Notes under the pieces: model-generated
Databases searched by the model: none
What the model saw: the letters and a program-made list of their open reading frames with translations, nothing else
What the model was told of the DNA's origin: nothing
Program-made: the position numbers and the translations under genes
In this document: positions 9,002 to 18,774 of the stretch, piece after piece
Layout: each line of letters opens with the position of its first letter
Numbering within the stretch: position 1 is the first letter of the stretch
From: JBQTGK01 sp052400665
Lineage (GTDB): Bacteria; Bacteroidota; Bacteroidia; Bacteroidales; Marinifilaceae
DNA: 64,000 bases
Assembly: GCA_052400665.1 (NCBI GenBank)
Contig: JBQTGK010000004.1
Direction: 5' to 3' (one strand)

Positions 9002-11500
9002 TTATTTTTTAGAGCTTAAGCTAATCTTATGAGAATTTAAATTTTCAGATTTTGCACTAACAATTATATCTCCCTTTTTTTCGTTCGATCGAACAATTAG
9101 TAAACATTTGCCATTAAAAGCTTTTCTGTAATTTACCTGATAAGCATCTGTTGATGTGGCATCGCCATTACCAACAGCCGCAATTGAGCCTTCGCCAGAA
9201 ACTGTGAAATTAATTAGATTATTTGCTTTGGGGCATAAGTTACCATCTTTATCTTCTATTCTTACAGTAATGAAAGAAAGGTCTTTGCCATCTGCATTTA
9301 TGATATTTCTATCAGCACTTAATTTAATCTGATAAGCTTTGCCTGCTGTTTTTATTGTTTTTTCGACTAACTTTTTCCCATTCTTGTATCCAACAACTTT
9401 TAATTCTCCGGGCTGATACGGAACTTTCCACGACAACCTGTATTTAGAGAAATAAGTTCCCTTATCGAAGAAATGAAATTCTGCAGGAATGGGTGTTAAA
9501 TCAATTCCTTTAATTTTTTTACCATACGATTTACCATTTATAAAAAGCTCTGCTTCATCGCAGTTTGTGTAAGCAAAAACAGGAATTGTTTCTCCCAGTT
9601 TATCTTCCCAATTCCAGTGAGGCAAAACATGAATCATAGGTTTTTTTGTCCATTGGCTTTGATATAAGTAGTATCTGTCTTTTGGGAATCCACATAAATC
9701 AACAGGAGCAAAATAGGATGATCTTGAAGGCCAGTCATCATTCCAATAACCATTTGTAGAGTTATCGCGACCACCGTAAGGTGTTGGTTCTCCTAAATAA
9801 TCGAAACCTGTCCACATAAACTCTCCTAAAGAGCGACTTACTTTTTCTTGCTGCTCAAATTCAACATCAGGAGGATAAGCCCATGGCGGACCAACAATAG
9901 CATCGTAACTGGAAACTTGATTGGTTTGATGTTTTTCATTGGCTTCGATAGGAAAATGATATACGCCCCGGCTACTGGTTTGCGAAGAAGTTTCCGATCC
10001 ATAAACAATCATGTCAGGATATTTTTCTAAAATTTCCTCATAATTTAATGGCCAGTAATTCATGCCAACAATGTCAACGTATTTTGCCAGTTTATTGGTA
10101 AAAGGTGCAGGGTAGTAATTAAAACCTGCTGTTGTTGGTCTTGTTGGGTCTTCGTCATGACAAATATCGGTAAGTGTTTTGGCAATTTTCCAGCCATCTT
10201 TTTTCGATTGTTCCAGTATTTCATTTCCAATACTCCACATAATTACCGATGGATGGTTGCGATCTCTTTTTATCATATCCCGAAGATCTTTCTCATGCCA
10301 ATGGTCGAAAAATTTATTGTAGCCATTGGGAACTTTTCCTAATTTCCATTCGTCAAATGCTTCTACAATTACAACAATTCCAAGCTTATCGCAAACTTGC
10401 AGCATTTCTGGCGATGGAGGATTATGACTAGTACGAAGAGCATTCACACCCATACTTTTCATAATCTGCATCTGTCTTTCTGTTGCTCTGTAATTTACTG
10501 CAGCTCCCAAAGGTCCCAAATCGTGATGCATACAAACACCATTTAATTTTACTGTTTTTCCGTTGAGTTGAAAACCATGTTTTGGAGAAAAGTTAATCGA
10601 TCTAATTCCAAAATATGAAACAAAAGAATCTATTAATTTTCCTTTCAGATAAATGTTACTAACAGCTTTATATATATGTGGTGTTTCAATATCCCATTTT
10701 AATGGATTTTGTACTACCATTTTCTGATCGACATAACCAGTTGTTTGTGCTTGTATTACAATATCGCTGATTGTAGAGCATACTTTATTTTCTGCACTAT
10801 CGAAAATTGTAGTGCTTAGTTTTGCGGTTTGTTGAAAATCTGAAAGGTTACAAACCGAGCTTGTAATGTTTATATCAGCACTATTTTTGGTAATGTTTGA
10901 GTTTGTAATTTTTGTTCCCCATTGTGGGATATGGAGTTTGTTATTGATTTTTAGATGTACATTTCTGTAAATACCTGCACCAGGATACCAACGTGCCGAA
11001 AGATCTTCTGGCGACAGTCTGACTGCAATAACATTATCCTCTCCAAACTTAATAAATGAAGTAATATCTAACTCAAAACCAATATAGCCATAAGGCCTAT
11101 TTCCTGCAAATTTACCATTCACCCATACATGTGCATTGTTCATGGCTCCATCAAATTCTATTGAAATAATTTTATCTGATAGTTTTTCTTTAATGCTAAA
11201 GTGTTTTCTGTACCAGGCTGTGCCATGTACTGGTAATCCGCCTGTTCTTGCATTATTTTCGTTGCTAAAAGGTCCTTCAATAGCCCAGTCGTGAGGCAGT
11301 TGAAGTTCTCTCCAGTCTGAATCATTAAAATTAACTTGTTCGGCATTTTTAATTATGCCTTTTTTAAAAAGCCAGTCTTTGTTAAAGTTTAAGTCGACTA
11401 TATCATTAGAATTCTGGCATGCACTTGCAATAAAAATTAAAAGTAGAATCGAAATAGAACTCAAGAATCGGTTCACCGGTTTAGATTTGATTTTAATCAT
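9002..11500 (-). CDS. GH2 beta-galactosidase-family lipoprotein (DUF4982 type)
   Basis: An 832-residue protein with a lipoprotein signal (lipobox ASAC). The domain order is a GH2 sugar-binding jelly roll (LPHDWAIEGPFSNEN, about 70-200), an Ig-like domain, and a TIM barrel with acid/base Glu in MWSIGNEI and probable nucleophile Glu in VYGSETSS. C-terminal DUF4982/Ig-like domains follow (about 620-830). It would release terminal beta-D-galactose from galactan oligosaccharides in the periplasm. It is a close paralogue of the GH2 cut by the right window edge: both end in a shared block around NYRKAFNGKCL. It is divergent from GH3, with a copy of the C-rich operator in its own promoter. Beta-glucuronidase or other GH2 specificities cannot be excluded. 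Confidence 0.9.
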   Translation of the reverse strand: MIKIKSKPVNRFLSSISILLLIFIASACQNSNDIVDLNFNKDWLFKKGIIKNAEQVNFNDSDWRELQLPHDWAIEGPFSNENNARTGGLPVHGTAWYRKHFSIKEKLSDKIISIEFDGAMNNAHVWVNGKFAGNRPYGYIGFELDITSFIKFGEDNVIAVRLSPEDLSARWYPGAGIYRNVHLKINNKLHIPQWGTKITNSNITKNSADINITSSVCNLSDFQQTAKLSTTIFDSAENKVCSTISDIVIQAQTTGYVDQKMVVQNPLKWDIETPHIYKAVSNIYLKGKLIDSFVSYFGIRSINFSPKHGFQLNGKTVKLNGVCMHHDLGPLGAAVNYRATERQMQIMKSMGVNALRTSHNPPSPEMLQVCDKLGIVVIVEAFDEWKLGKVPNGYNKFFDHWHEKDLRDMIKRDRNHPSVIMWSIGNEILEQSKKDGWKIAKTLTDICHDEDPTRPTTAGFNYYPAPFTNKLAKYVDIVGMNYWPLNYEEILEKYPDMIVYGSETSSQTSSRGVYHFPIEANEKHQTNQVSSYDAIVGPPWAYPPDVEFEQQEKVSRSLGEFMWTGFDYLGEPTPYGGRDNSTNGYWNDDWPSRSSYFAPVDLCGFPKDRYYLYQSQWTKKPMIHVLPHWNWEDKLGETIPVFAYTNCDEAELFINGKSYGKKIKGIDLTPIPAEFHFFDKGTYFSKYRLSWKVPYQPGELKVVGYKNGKKLVEKTIKTAGKAYQIKLSADRNIINADGKDLSFITVRIEDKDGNLCPKANNLINFTVSGEGSIAAVGNGDATSTDAYQVNYRKAFNGKCLLIVRSNEKKGDIIVSAKSENLNSHKISLSSKK

Positions 11501-11883
11501 ATTTTATGCTTTCTCTTATTGAGTGTAGATTATTTTTTAATTGTTCTTCTTATTTACAAAGATAAACCTACTTGTTTTACCTTAAGGGGGTATTTAATAA
11601 GAGTGTTGAGGGCTGATTTAAAATAGGAAAGAAAATAATGATTACAGGATGAACTGAATTTGAAAAATAGATTGCGTTTGTGGCTTGTTTTGTTCATTTT
11701 TATTTCATTATTGTAGCGGAATCTTACTGGCTTATGGGTAATTTAAATCACACTTGTAAAATGCCCCCTTTTTTAAAGCTAATTTTACGTCTAATGCTTT
11801 TCTTATTGTAATTACATTTGATACATTCGAAGTGGTGTGCTTTTTTAAGAGAGCGCAATTGCTTTAACTTTAAATAATATGAA
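11501..11883. promoter_or_regulatory. Divergent GH2/GH3 control region with two opposed C-rich operators
   Basis: This 383-bp spacer serves both genes. The GH2-facing site is AAATACCCCC on the minus strand (11595-11586), with TATCTTTG (minus, 11564-11557) as -7 box; here the spacing is only 22 bp. A weaker AAATCAGCCC (minus, 11619-11610) lies at the usual 46 bp. The GH3-facing site is AAATGCCCCC (11759-11768), with a perfect -7 box TACATTTG at 11813-11820, 45 bp after the last C. No small gene is seen. Confidence 0.65.
11758..11820 (+). promoter_or_regulatory. GH3 promoter: C-rich operator plus -7 box
   Basis: Operator AAAATGCCCCCTT (11758-11770) is followed by TACATTTG (11813-11820). The last C and the T of the -7 box are 45 bp apart, identical in distance and -7 sequence to the SusC promoter. 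Confidence 0.7.
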
Positions 11884-14076
11884 ATGAAGTTTAAATTGTT
11901 TTTTGTATTGATCTTTTTGTTTTGTGCTCTTGCAGGCTTTGCACAGCAAAATGAGAGTTATGAGTGGTATAATTATGAGCTATCGCATGATGAGAGAATT
12001 GATGCTTTAGTGGAAGCAATGACTCTTGATGAAAAAGTCTCACAATTAATTGATGAAAGTGATGCGATCCCACGTTTATCGATTCCAGAGTACAACTGGT
12101 GGAACGAATGTTTGCATGGATTAGCAAGAAATGGTAGAGCAACTGTATTTCCACAGGCCATTGCTTTGGCTTCAACTTTCGATCCAGAATTAGCTCACAA
12201 AGTGGCCAATGCAATTTCTGATGAGGCTCGTGCAAAATTTAATATTTCGATTAAAAATAATAATCGAGCAAAATATGCCGGACTTACTTTTTGGACTCCA
12301 AATATTAATATTTTTAGAGATGCACGATGGGGACGAGGACAGGAAACTTATGGTGAGGATCCATTTTTAACTTCAAGAATAGGTGTTGCTTTTGTAAAAG
12401 GATTACAAGGAGATAACCCAAAATATTTAAAAGCAGCTGCCTGTGCTAAACACTATGCAGTTCATTCTGGTCCGGAGGCATTGCGTCATGAATTTGATGC
12501 TGTAGTCTCAAAAAAGGATTTATATGAAACTTATTTGCCTGCTTTTGAAGCATTGGTTAAGGAGGCTAAAGTAGAATCGGTAATGGGAGCTTATAATCGG
12601 GTATTGGGAGAGCCTGCTTGTGGTAGTCCATTTTTATTACAAGATATTTTAAGAAAAGATTGGGGATTTAAAGGGCATGTTGTTTCGGATTGTGGAGCTA
12701 TTTCTGATTTCCATTTGTATCATAAAGTGACAAAAAATGCCGTTGAATCGGCTGCATTGGCTATTAATAGTGGTGTTGATTTAAATTGTGGTAAAGTATA
12801 TAAAAGTTTGTCGGATGCAGTAAAGCAAGGTCTTGTGAAAGAAGAGACTATTGATGAGAGATTGAAAGCTTTGCTAAGAACAAAATTTAAACTCGGATTT
12901 TTTGATCCTGTAGAAATGAATCCTTACAATAAAATTGGGGAAGAGGTTATTTGCAGTAAAGCTCATAGCAATTTAGCATTGGAAGTTGCACAGAAATCTA
13001 TTGTGTTATTAACAAATAAGAATCATGTTTTGCCATTGTCCCCTTCAATTAAAAATTTATATGTAACAGGTCCTCAGGCAAATAATTCCGAGGTGTTATT
13101 AGGTAATTATTATGGAATGAGTAATCGCCTGGTGAATATTTTAGAAGGAATTACAACAGCAGTAAGTTCAGGAACAACAATAAACTACAAGAAAGGTTGT
13201 TTGCCTTATCGAACTAATATTAATCCAATCGATTGGACCACAGGAGAGGCTAAAAATGCAGATGCAATTATTGCGGTTCTAGGTATTTCGAGTACCATGG
13301 AAGGTGAAGAAGGTGATGCTATTGGTTCCGAAACCAAGGGCGATAGAATAAAACCATATTTACCTGAAAACCAGGTAGAGTTTCTGCGTAAACTTAGAAA
13401 GGGTAATAAAAAGCCTGTAATTGCAGTAATAACAGGAGGTAGCCCAATGATTATGCCCGAAGTTGCCGAGCTGGCAGATGCAATTGTGTGGGCATGGTAT
13501 CCCGGACAAGAAGGGGGAACAGCAGTTGCTGATATTATTTTTGGGAAAATTTCACCATCGGGAAAATTACCATTAACTTTTCCTAAAAATATTGATCAAT
13601 TGCCTCCTTATGAAGATTATGGAATGACTGGGCGTACCTATAAGTACTTAAAATGTGAGCCATTATTCCCATTTGGTTATGGATTATCTTATAGCAAGTT
13701 TAAATATGAAAATATTAAAGTAAGCTCAGCAAAAATTAAGAAAAATGAGAGCTTAAATGTTGAAATTGATATTACTAATGTTGGAGGCGTAAAGGCTGAT
13801 GAGGTAATTCAGGTATACCTATCGCAACCAGGAGCTGGAATAACTGCACCCATCAGAAAATTAGTTGCCTTTAAAAGAGTAAACTTAAATATTGGCGAAA
13901 ATCAAAAAAGTGAATTTGTACTTTCAGCAAAAGAATTTGAACAAGTAAACGAAAAAGGAGAGAAAGAAATTATAAAAGGTACATATACCATATTAATAGG
14001 AGGTAGTTCACCTGCATTAGGATTGGAAAAAAGAGGTATTGCTGCTCCTAAAACAATTAATTTCGAAATTAAATAA
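11884..14076 (+). CDS. GH3 exo-beta-glycosidase (beta-xylosidase/glucosidase-like)
   Basis: A 730-residue protein with a type I signal peptide ending near FAQQ (residue 21). The GH3 N-terminal barrel shows AAACAKHYAVHSGPE and the nucleophile Asp in HVVSDCGAISDF. The GH3 C-terminal alpha/beta domain follows (SIVLLTNKN, GEEGDA), then the fibronectin-III-like domain (about 620-715). The CHGLARNGRATVFPQAI start region resembles family members called beta-xylosidases. It removes terminal beta-linked sugars in the periplasm; the substrate in an agar/porphyran locus is not obvious, and a xylose or glucose side branch or a co-occurring red-algal xylan/glucan is possible. It carries the shared operator at the canonical distance, so it belongs to the regulon. 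It is followed by a terminator and then the sensor gene. Confidence 0.88.
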   Translation: MKFKLFFVLIFLFCALAGFAQQNESYEWYNYELSHDERIDALVEAMTLDEKVSQLIDESDAIPRLSIPEYNWWNECLHGLARNGRATVFPQAIALASTFDPELAHKVANAISDEARAKFNISIKNNNRAKYAGLTFWTPNINIFRDARWGRGQETYGEDPFLTSRIGVAFVKGLQGDNPKYLKAAACAKHYAVHSGPEALRHEFDAVVSKKDLYETYLPAFEALVKEAKVESVMGAYNRVLGEPACGSPFLLQDILRKDWGFKGHVVSDCGAISDFHLYHKVTKNAVESAALAINSGVDLNCGKVYKSLSDAVKQGLVKEETIDERLKALLRTKFKLGFFDPVEMNPYNKIGEEVICSKAHSNLALEVAQKSIVLLTNKNHVLPLSPSIKNLYVTGPQANNSEVLLGNYYGMSNRLVNILEGITTAVSSGTTINYKKGCLPYRTNINPIDWTTGEAKNADAIIAVLGISSTMEGEEGDAIGSETKGDRIKPYLPENQVEFLRKLRKGNKKPVIAVITGGSPMIMPEVAELADAIVWAWYPGQEGGTAVADIIFGKISPSGKLPLTFPKNIDQLPPYEDYGMTGRTYKYLKCEPLFPFGYGLSYSKFKYENIKVSSAKIKKNESLNVEIDITNVGGVKADEVIQVYLSQPGAGITAPIRKLVAFKRVNLNIGENQKSEFVLSAKEFEQVNEKGEKEIIKGTYTILIGGSSPALGLEKRGIAAPKTINFEIK

Positions 14077-14124
14077 GTTAAAAATATTATATACATCAAG
14101 TGCGAATTTTTATTGCTGAGATTA

Positions 14125-14161
14125 ATTTTCCCGATATCTGATGTTGGGAAAGTTTTTTTTT
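14125..14161 (+). terminator. Terminator after GH3
   Basis: TTTCCC (14127-14132) pairs with GGGAAA (14146-14151) and a T9 run follows. The stem is short but the U tract is strong. Confidence 0.65.
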
Positions 14162-14207
14162 ATACATTAATCATTTAGAATTTAATCTAACGAAATATTT
14201 ACATTGT

Positions 14208-17200
14208 ATGCGTGCTCTTTTCTTTGTATTTCTTTTTTTTGTAAGTGTAGTTTCAAAAGCACAAACAGATTTTGAACACCTAACTACACTAAATGGTCTT
14301 TCTCAAAATGATATCAATTTTATTTTTCAGGATTCGAAAGGATTTATGTGGTTCGGAACTGTTGATGGACTGAATAGGTATGATGGAATGAGCTTTGTGC
14401 AGTATCGAAGCACCAGTTTAATGGAATATCCTATTGATAGTAATCTTCCTTTTTGTATGGTTGAGGATTCTAAAGGTAATTTTTGGATAGGAACTTCCGA
14501 TAATGGGGTGTGGTTTTTCGATCGAAAAAAAGAAGAGTTTCATAAGATTCCTGAAGTTGTTGATGGGAAAAGAATAATTCTGGATACTAAAATTGTAAAT
14601 GTTCTGATTGACTCTAAAGAACAACTTTGGATAGCAACTCCCAATGGATTATGTGTTTTTGATATTAATGCCTACCGAAAAGGTAAATACGACAGCACTG
14701 TATTTTCAACCGATGAAGTTGTATCGAAAAGAAGTGTAATTGCAGGAATGAGAACTGCAAATCTTATAAAAGAAGATTCGAAGGGAAGAGTATGGATTGG
14801 TAATGGTAGTGGATTGTTCTTTGTGGAGCTTACTGCTGAAAAAAAACTTAAACAGTACCGCTTAAAAGAATTATCCTACGGACCGTTTAAAGATATTATT
14901 AAAACTAAAACAGGATATCTTACTTCAGGAGGACAGGGTGTATTTTATTTTAATGATTTTGATAAACCAGAAGAAATTAAGGTAAAGCGCCTGGTTACTT
15001 ATAGCTTTAGTTCATTTTTAAAGTCGAGTAAAAATTATGTTTTTGGAGGTAATAGTCAGGGCTTATTTCAGTTCGACTGGAATGAAAAAAAAATGAAATT
15101 AAAATTGATAAATCATTTTACTTCAGAATATCATAATCCTAATAGTTTAACCAAGAATAATATTACTGATATTTTCGAAGATCGATCAGGCCTTTTATGG
15201 GTTGGAACTAATGGTGGAGGTTTAAATCAACTCGATTTAAATGAGAAAAAGTTTTATCGTGTTGGTAGATCGAATAATAAAGGTAGTATTGCCTATAATA
15301 AAGTTAGAGCGGTTTATGAAGATAAGGCAGGTAATTTATGGATAGGAACCGAAGGTGGAGGTATTTCATTTTTATCTGTTAAAAACAAGAAGGACTTTAA
15401 AAGTGGTTTTCTTAATATAAATGTGGATAATAAGAATTTGGGGCAAAACTATGTTTACTGCTATGATTCTATTCCCGGAGAAGTACATAATAAAGTGTTA
15501 ATGGGAGTCGGATACCCAAATAGAGTTGGTATCGCTACACTTAAAGGAGAAAATGACATTTCAGTTGAGTATTATCCCGATTTAGTTCAGAATCCTGTTT
15601 TTGCATCGGCAGTTGATAGAGCAGGTAATATTTGGCTTGGGACCTATGGGGCCGGACTTTACAGGGTTGCTTATGATCACAAAACAAATAAGTTGATTGT
15701 TAAAAATCATTATACTGCTGAAGGCAAGGGATCCATTGCATCTAATGTAGTACGAAGCGTGCTGGAAGATGCCAGTGGAAATATTTTTGTGGGTACCGAT
15801 CATGGTTTATGTATGTTGCCTTTTAACGAAAAATCAGCTTCAAATCCTTTTTTTTTAAAAGCTACAAGAACAGTTGGTGATCCTACTTCTTTGGCACATA
15901 ATTACGTGTTGGATATGTACCTCGACAGTAAGCAAAGAGTTTGGGTTGGGACCATGGGCGGAGGATTATGTTTGCTGCAAGAGTATTATGGTAATGATTT
16001 TAAATTTAAGCGTTACTCTTCTAAGCAAGGATTACCTAACGATGTAATTAAAGGGATTGAGGAAGATGCTTCCGGAAATTTATGGATCTCTACCAATAAA
16101 GGATTAACGAGTTTTAATACCGATTCAGAGGAAATCAGAAATTATAATGTTTCGGATGGATTACAGGATTATGAATTTAGTGAATGTGCCTCCTATACCA
16201 AAGAAAATGGAGAAATGATATTCGGAGGAGTTAATGGGTTTAATATTTTTAACCCTCGCGAAATTGAGGATAATCCTTACGGATCGCAAGTGGAATTTAA
16301 TGAGTTGTTTGTATTAAACGAGAAAATTTTAACCGGTAAAGAATACAAACGAAATGTTATTTTGTCAAACGAAATGCCTTCTACCGATACAATATCATTA
16401 AAATATTCACAAAATAGTTTTACAGTGGGATTCACAGCATTACATTTTGTAGCTCCCGATAAAATTAACTACAAGTATTTGCTGGAAGGTTTCGATACCG
16501 AATGGAATATGGTTAATAGTGTAGAACCCAGAGCCAATTATACAAATATTCCGCCAGGTGATTATAAATTGAAAGTGTTGGCTACTAATAATGATGGAGT
16601 ATGGACAACCCAACCTTCTGTTCTACATATAGAAATCGTTCCACCCTTTTGGCGAACCATTTACGCATTCTTTATCTATATTGTTGTATTTGTTGTGCTT
16701 CTTGTCTTTTTTAGAAGATATTCGGTGATTGCCGTTACCAAGAAAAATGAGCTAATGATGGAGCATTTTGAACAAGAGAAAATAGAGGAATTGGTACAAA
16801 TGAAATTACAGTTTTTTACCAATATCTCTCACGAATTCAGAACTCCATTAACACTTATTCAAAGTCCTCTGGAAAAACTGATATCAAAGAAAGATCGTGT
16901 TGACGAAGAGTATAGGCAGAAAAACTATTCTTTAATGATTAAGAATGTTAGAATGCTGAATAGATTAATTACTCAGCTAATGGAGTTTAGGAAACTCGAG
17001 AGAGGGAAAATGCCATTGGCAGTTACCAGAGGTAATGTAATCGATTTGGTAAAACAGGTGTTCGATGCTTTTAATGAAATAGCACAATCAAAAAATATAA
17101 GATTCGAACTTATTAATACTTATCCTTCGATTGAGTTGTGGTTCGATTTTGATAAAATTGAAAAGGTATTATTTAATTTATTGTCGAATGCATTTAAATT

Positions 17201-18407
17201 TACTCCACAAGGAGGTCAGGTTGCGATCGTTGTTGGTGAGGAGGAAGTTGATGGAAAAGAATGGGTTAAAATAGAAGTTAAAGATAATGGTCCCGGAATT
17301 AGTAAAGATAAGCTTCCTTATTTGTTTGATAGGTTTTATCAAACAGGAAGTCATAAATTGTCTAAAGTTTCGGGTACAGGAATAGGGCTTGCTTTTGCTA
17401 AAAATTTGGTAAACCTGCATCATGGAAAAATTTCTGTAGAAAGTAATCCTAGTATCGCAACAGTATTTTCAATACATCTGCCTAAAGGTAAATTGCATTT
17501 TAAAAAAGAAGATTTTTCGACTCAGGTTCATGAATCGTCTGTTAATACACAAACAATTGTTAAAGATTATCAGCACGAAAAACCAATGTCTGATATTAAT
17601 CGGGAACTTAAATTTAATAATGATAAACCTCTTGTTTTAATAGTAGAAGATAATTACGATGTACAATCTCTAATTAAAAGTAATTTGGAGGATAAATTTA
17701 ATTGCATACAGGGTTTTAATGGTAAAGAGGGATTAGAGCTTTGTAAAAAATATAATCCGGATGTAATCATATCAGATGTAATGATGCCAGTAATGGATGG
17801 TTTTGAAATGTGTAATATGATTAAAAATGATCAAGCCATCTGTCATATTCCGATTGTGGTGCTTACCGCCAAAACAACCAACGAAGATAAATTAACAGGA
17901 TTAACCGAAGGAGCAATGGCATATCTTTCAAAACCTTTTAATATTGACGTTTTAATTGCTCAAATTAACACTATTTTGGAGGCAAGAAAAACCGTAAAAC
18001 GCGAATTTAATAGGAAAGTAGAAGTAGAACCTAAAGAAATTACTTTTACATCTATTGATGAAAAATTACTGGAAAGACTATTAAAGGTTGTTGAAGAGAA
18101 TATTAGTAATCCTGAATTTACAGTCGTACAGTTAGGTCGCGAGGTAGGAATAAGTCAATCGATACTAAATAAAAAATTAAAGGCTCTTTTAGGACAAACA
18201 GCTAATGTGTTTATTCGTACTATTAGGTTAAAAAGAGCAGCTCAGTTATTTAAACTCGATCGTTTATCTGTTACCGATGTAGTTTACGAGGTTGGTTTTA
18301 ATGATATGAAATATTTTAGAGAGTGTTTTAGAAAGCAATTTGATACAACACCATCGGAATATATTCGACAGCACAGAGAGCAACAGAGCCAAGAAAATAA
18401 AGATTAA
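14208..18407 (+). CDS. Hybrid two-component system sensor-regulator (HTCS) of the galactan locus
   Basis: A 1399-residue one-protein phosphorelay. After a signal peptide (cleavage near SKAQ, residue 19) come many regulator-propeller repeats (WIGT, WVGT, GLxxFN patterns, about 25-690) and a Y_Y_Y domain (about 710-810). One membrane helix follows (about 820-842). HisKA has phospho-acceptor His875 in NISHEFRTPLTL, and HATPase_c shows NLLSNAFKFT and GTGIGLAFAKNLV. The receiver domain has phospho-acceptor Asp1190 in VIISDVMMPVMDGFE, and the AraC-type DNA-binding domain is at 1290-1395. In characterised Bacteroides systems the periplasmic propellers bind an oligosaccharide and the AraC domain activates the polysaccharide locus. 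All required residues are present. It is the likely binder of the C-rich operators described below; that link is inferred. No copy of the motif lies before this gene. Confidence 0.95.
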   Translation: MRALFFVFLFFVSVVSKAQTDFEHLTTLNGLSQNDINFIFQDSKGFMWFGTVDGLNRYDGMSFVQYRSTSLMEYPIDSNLPFCMVEDSKGNFWIGTSDNGVWFFDRKKEEFHKIPEVVDGKRIILDTKIVNVLIDSKEQLWIATPNGLCVFDINAYRKGKYDSTVFSTDEVVSKRSVIAGMRTANLIKEDSKGRVWIGNGSGLFFVELTAEKKLKQYRLKELSYGPFKDIIKTKTGYLTSGGQGVFYFNDFDKPEEIKVKRLVTYSFSSFLKSSKNYVFGGNSQGLFQFDWNEKKMKLKLINHFTSEYHNPNSLTKNNITDIFEDRSGLLWVGTNGGGLNQLDLNEKKFYRVGRSNNKGSIAYNKVRAVYEDKAGNLWIGTEGGGISFLSVKNKKDFKSGFLNINVDNKNLGQNYVYCYDSIPGEVHNKVLMGVGYPNRVGIATLKGENDISVEYYPDLVQNPVFASAVDRAGNIWLGTYGAGLYRVAYDHKTNKLIVKNHYTAEGKGSIASNVVRSVLEDASGNIFVGTDHGLCMLPFNEKSASNPFFLKATRTVGDPTSLAHNYVLDMYLDSKQRVWVGTMGGGLCLLQEYYGNDFKFKRYSSKQGLPNDVIKGIEEDASGNLWISTNKGLTSFNTDSEEIRNYNVSDGLQDYEFSECASYTKENGEMIFGGVNGFNIFNPREIEDNPYGSQVEFNELFVLNEKILTGKEYKRNVILSNEMPSTDTISLKYSQNSFTVGFTALHFVAPDKINYKYLLEGFDTEWNMVNSVEPRANYTNIPPGDYKLKVLATNNDGVWTTQPSVLHIEIVPPFWRTIYAFFIYIVVFVVLLVFFRRYSVIAVTKKNELMMEHFEQEKIEELVQMKLQFFTNISHEFRTPLTLIQSPLEKLISKKDRVDEEYRQKNYSLMIKNVRMLNRLITQLMEFRKLERGKMPLAVTRGNVIDLVKQVFDAFNEIAQSKNIRFELINTYPSIELWFDFDKIEKVLFNLLSNAFKFTPQGGQVAIVVGEEEVDGKEWVKIEVKDNGPGISKDKLPYLFDRFYQTGSHKLSKVSGTGIGLAFAKNLVNLHHGKISVESNPSIATVFSIHLPKGKLHFKKEDFSTQVHESSVNTQTIVKDYQHEKPMSDINRELKFNNDKPLVLIVEDNYDVQSLIKSNLEDKFNCIQGFNGKEGLELCKKYNPDVIISDVMMPVMDGFEMCNMIKNDQAICHIPIVVLTAKTTNEDKLTGLTEGAMAYLSKPFNIDVLIAQINTILEARKTVKREFNRKVEVEPKEITFTSIDEKLLERLLKVVEENISNPEFTVVQLGREVGISQSILNKKLKALLGQTANVFIRTIRLKRAAQLFKLDRLSVTDVVYEVGFNDMKYFRECFRKQFDTTPSEYIRQHREQQSQENKD

Positions 18408-18774
18408 AAAGTATGACAGTAAGAAAAAGGAGAGAACGGTATATTAACTTCTCTCCTTTTATCATTGTAAAAATATCCCTCTTTTATATTTTAAAATTAC
18501 CCTCGATATAAGCTTTAGCTTTTAGAAAAAGAAATACCCCCTTATTATCTCAATAATTTATATCTGAGTTTATATAACCGATACATTAGTTTTGCTGAAG
18601 AATTTATACACTTTTTAAATTTTAAAGCAAGCTGTGCCGGAAATGTATTTTCTGCTTAAGTATGTTATCTGGTTCGGCTTATTTTCAAATTAATAAAGAA
18701 CTATTAAACAAGATGTAAGTGTGTATTAAACTTGCTAATGTGTTTGATAAAACAATTAGGAAAAAATTAAACAA
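18408..18774 (+). promoter_or_regulatory. GH29 promoter region with one strong and two weak C-rich sites
   Basis: This 367-bp spacer begins with the HTCS terminator. AAATATCCCTC (18471-18481) and AAATTACCCTC (18494-18504) are tandem copies exactly 23 bp apart. AAATACCCCC (18532-18541) is the canonical site. TAGTTTTG (18587-18594) is a perfect -7 box 46 bp after the last C. The remaining 180 bases before the GH29 ATG form an AT-rich leader without an ORF. Confidence 0.68.
18426..18460 (+). terminator. Terminator after the HTCS gene
   Basis: AAGGAGAGAA pairs with TTCTCTCCTT around an AT-rich loop and is followed by TTTATC. Confidence 0.75.

Noticed and set aside
11891..12235. Open frame of 114 codons on the minus strand
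   Set aside because: It lies entirely inside the GH3 gene, has no signal, motif or promoter, and its composition is that of the reverse complement of a coding sequence.
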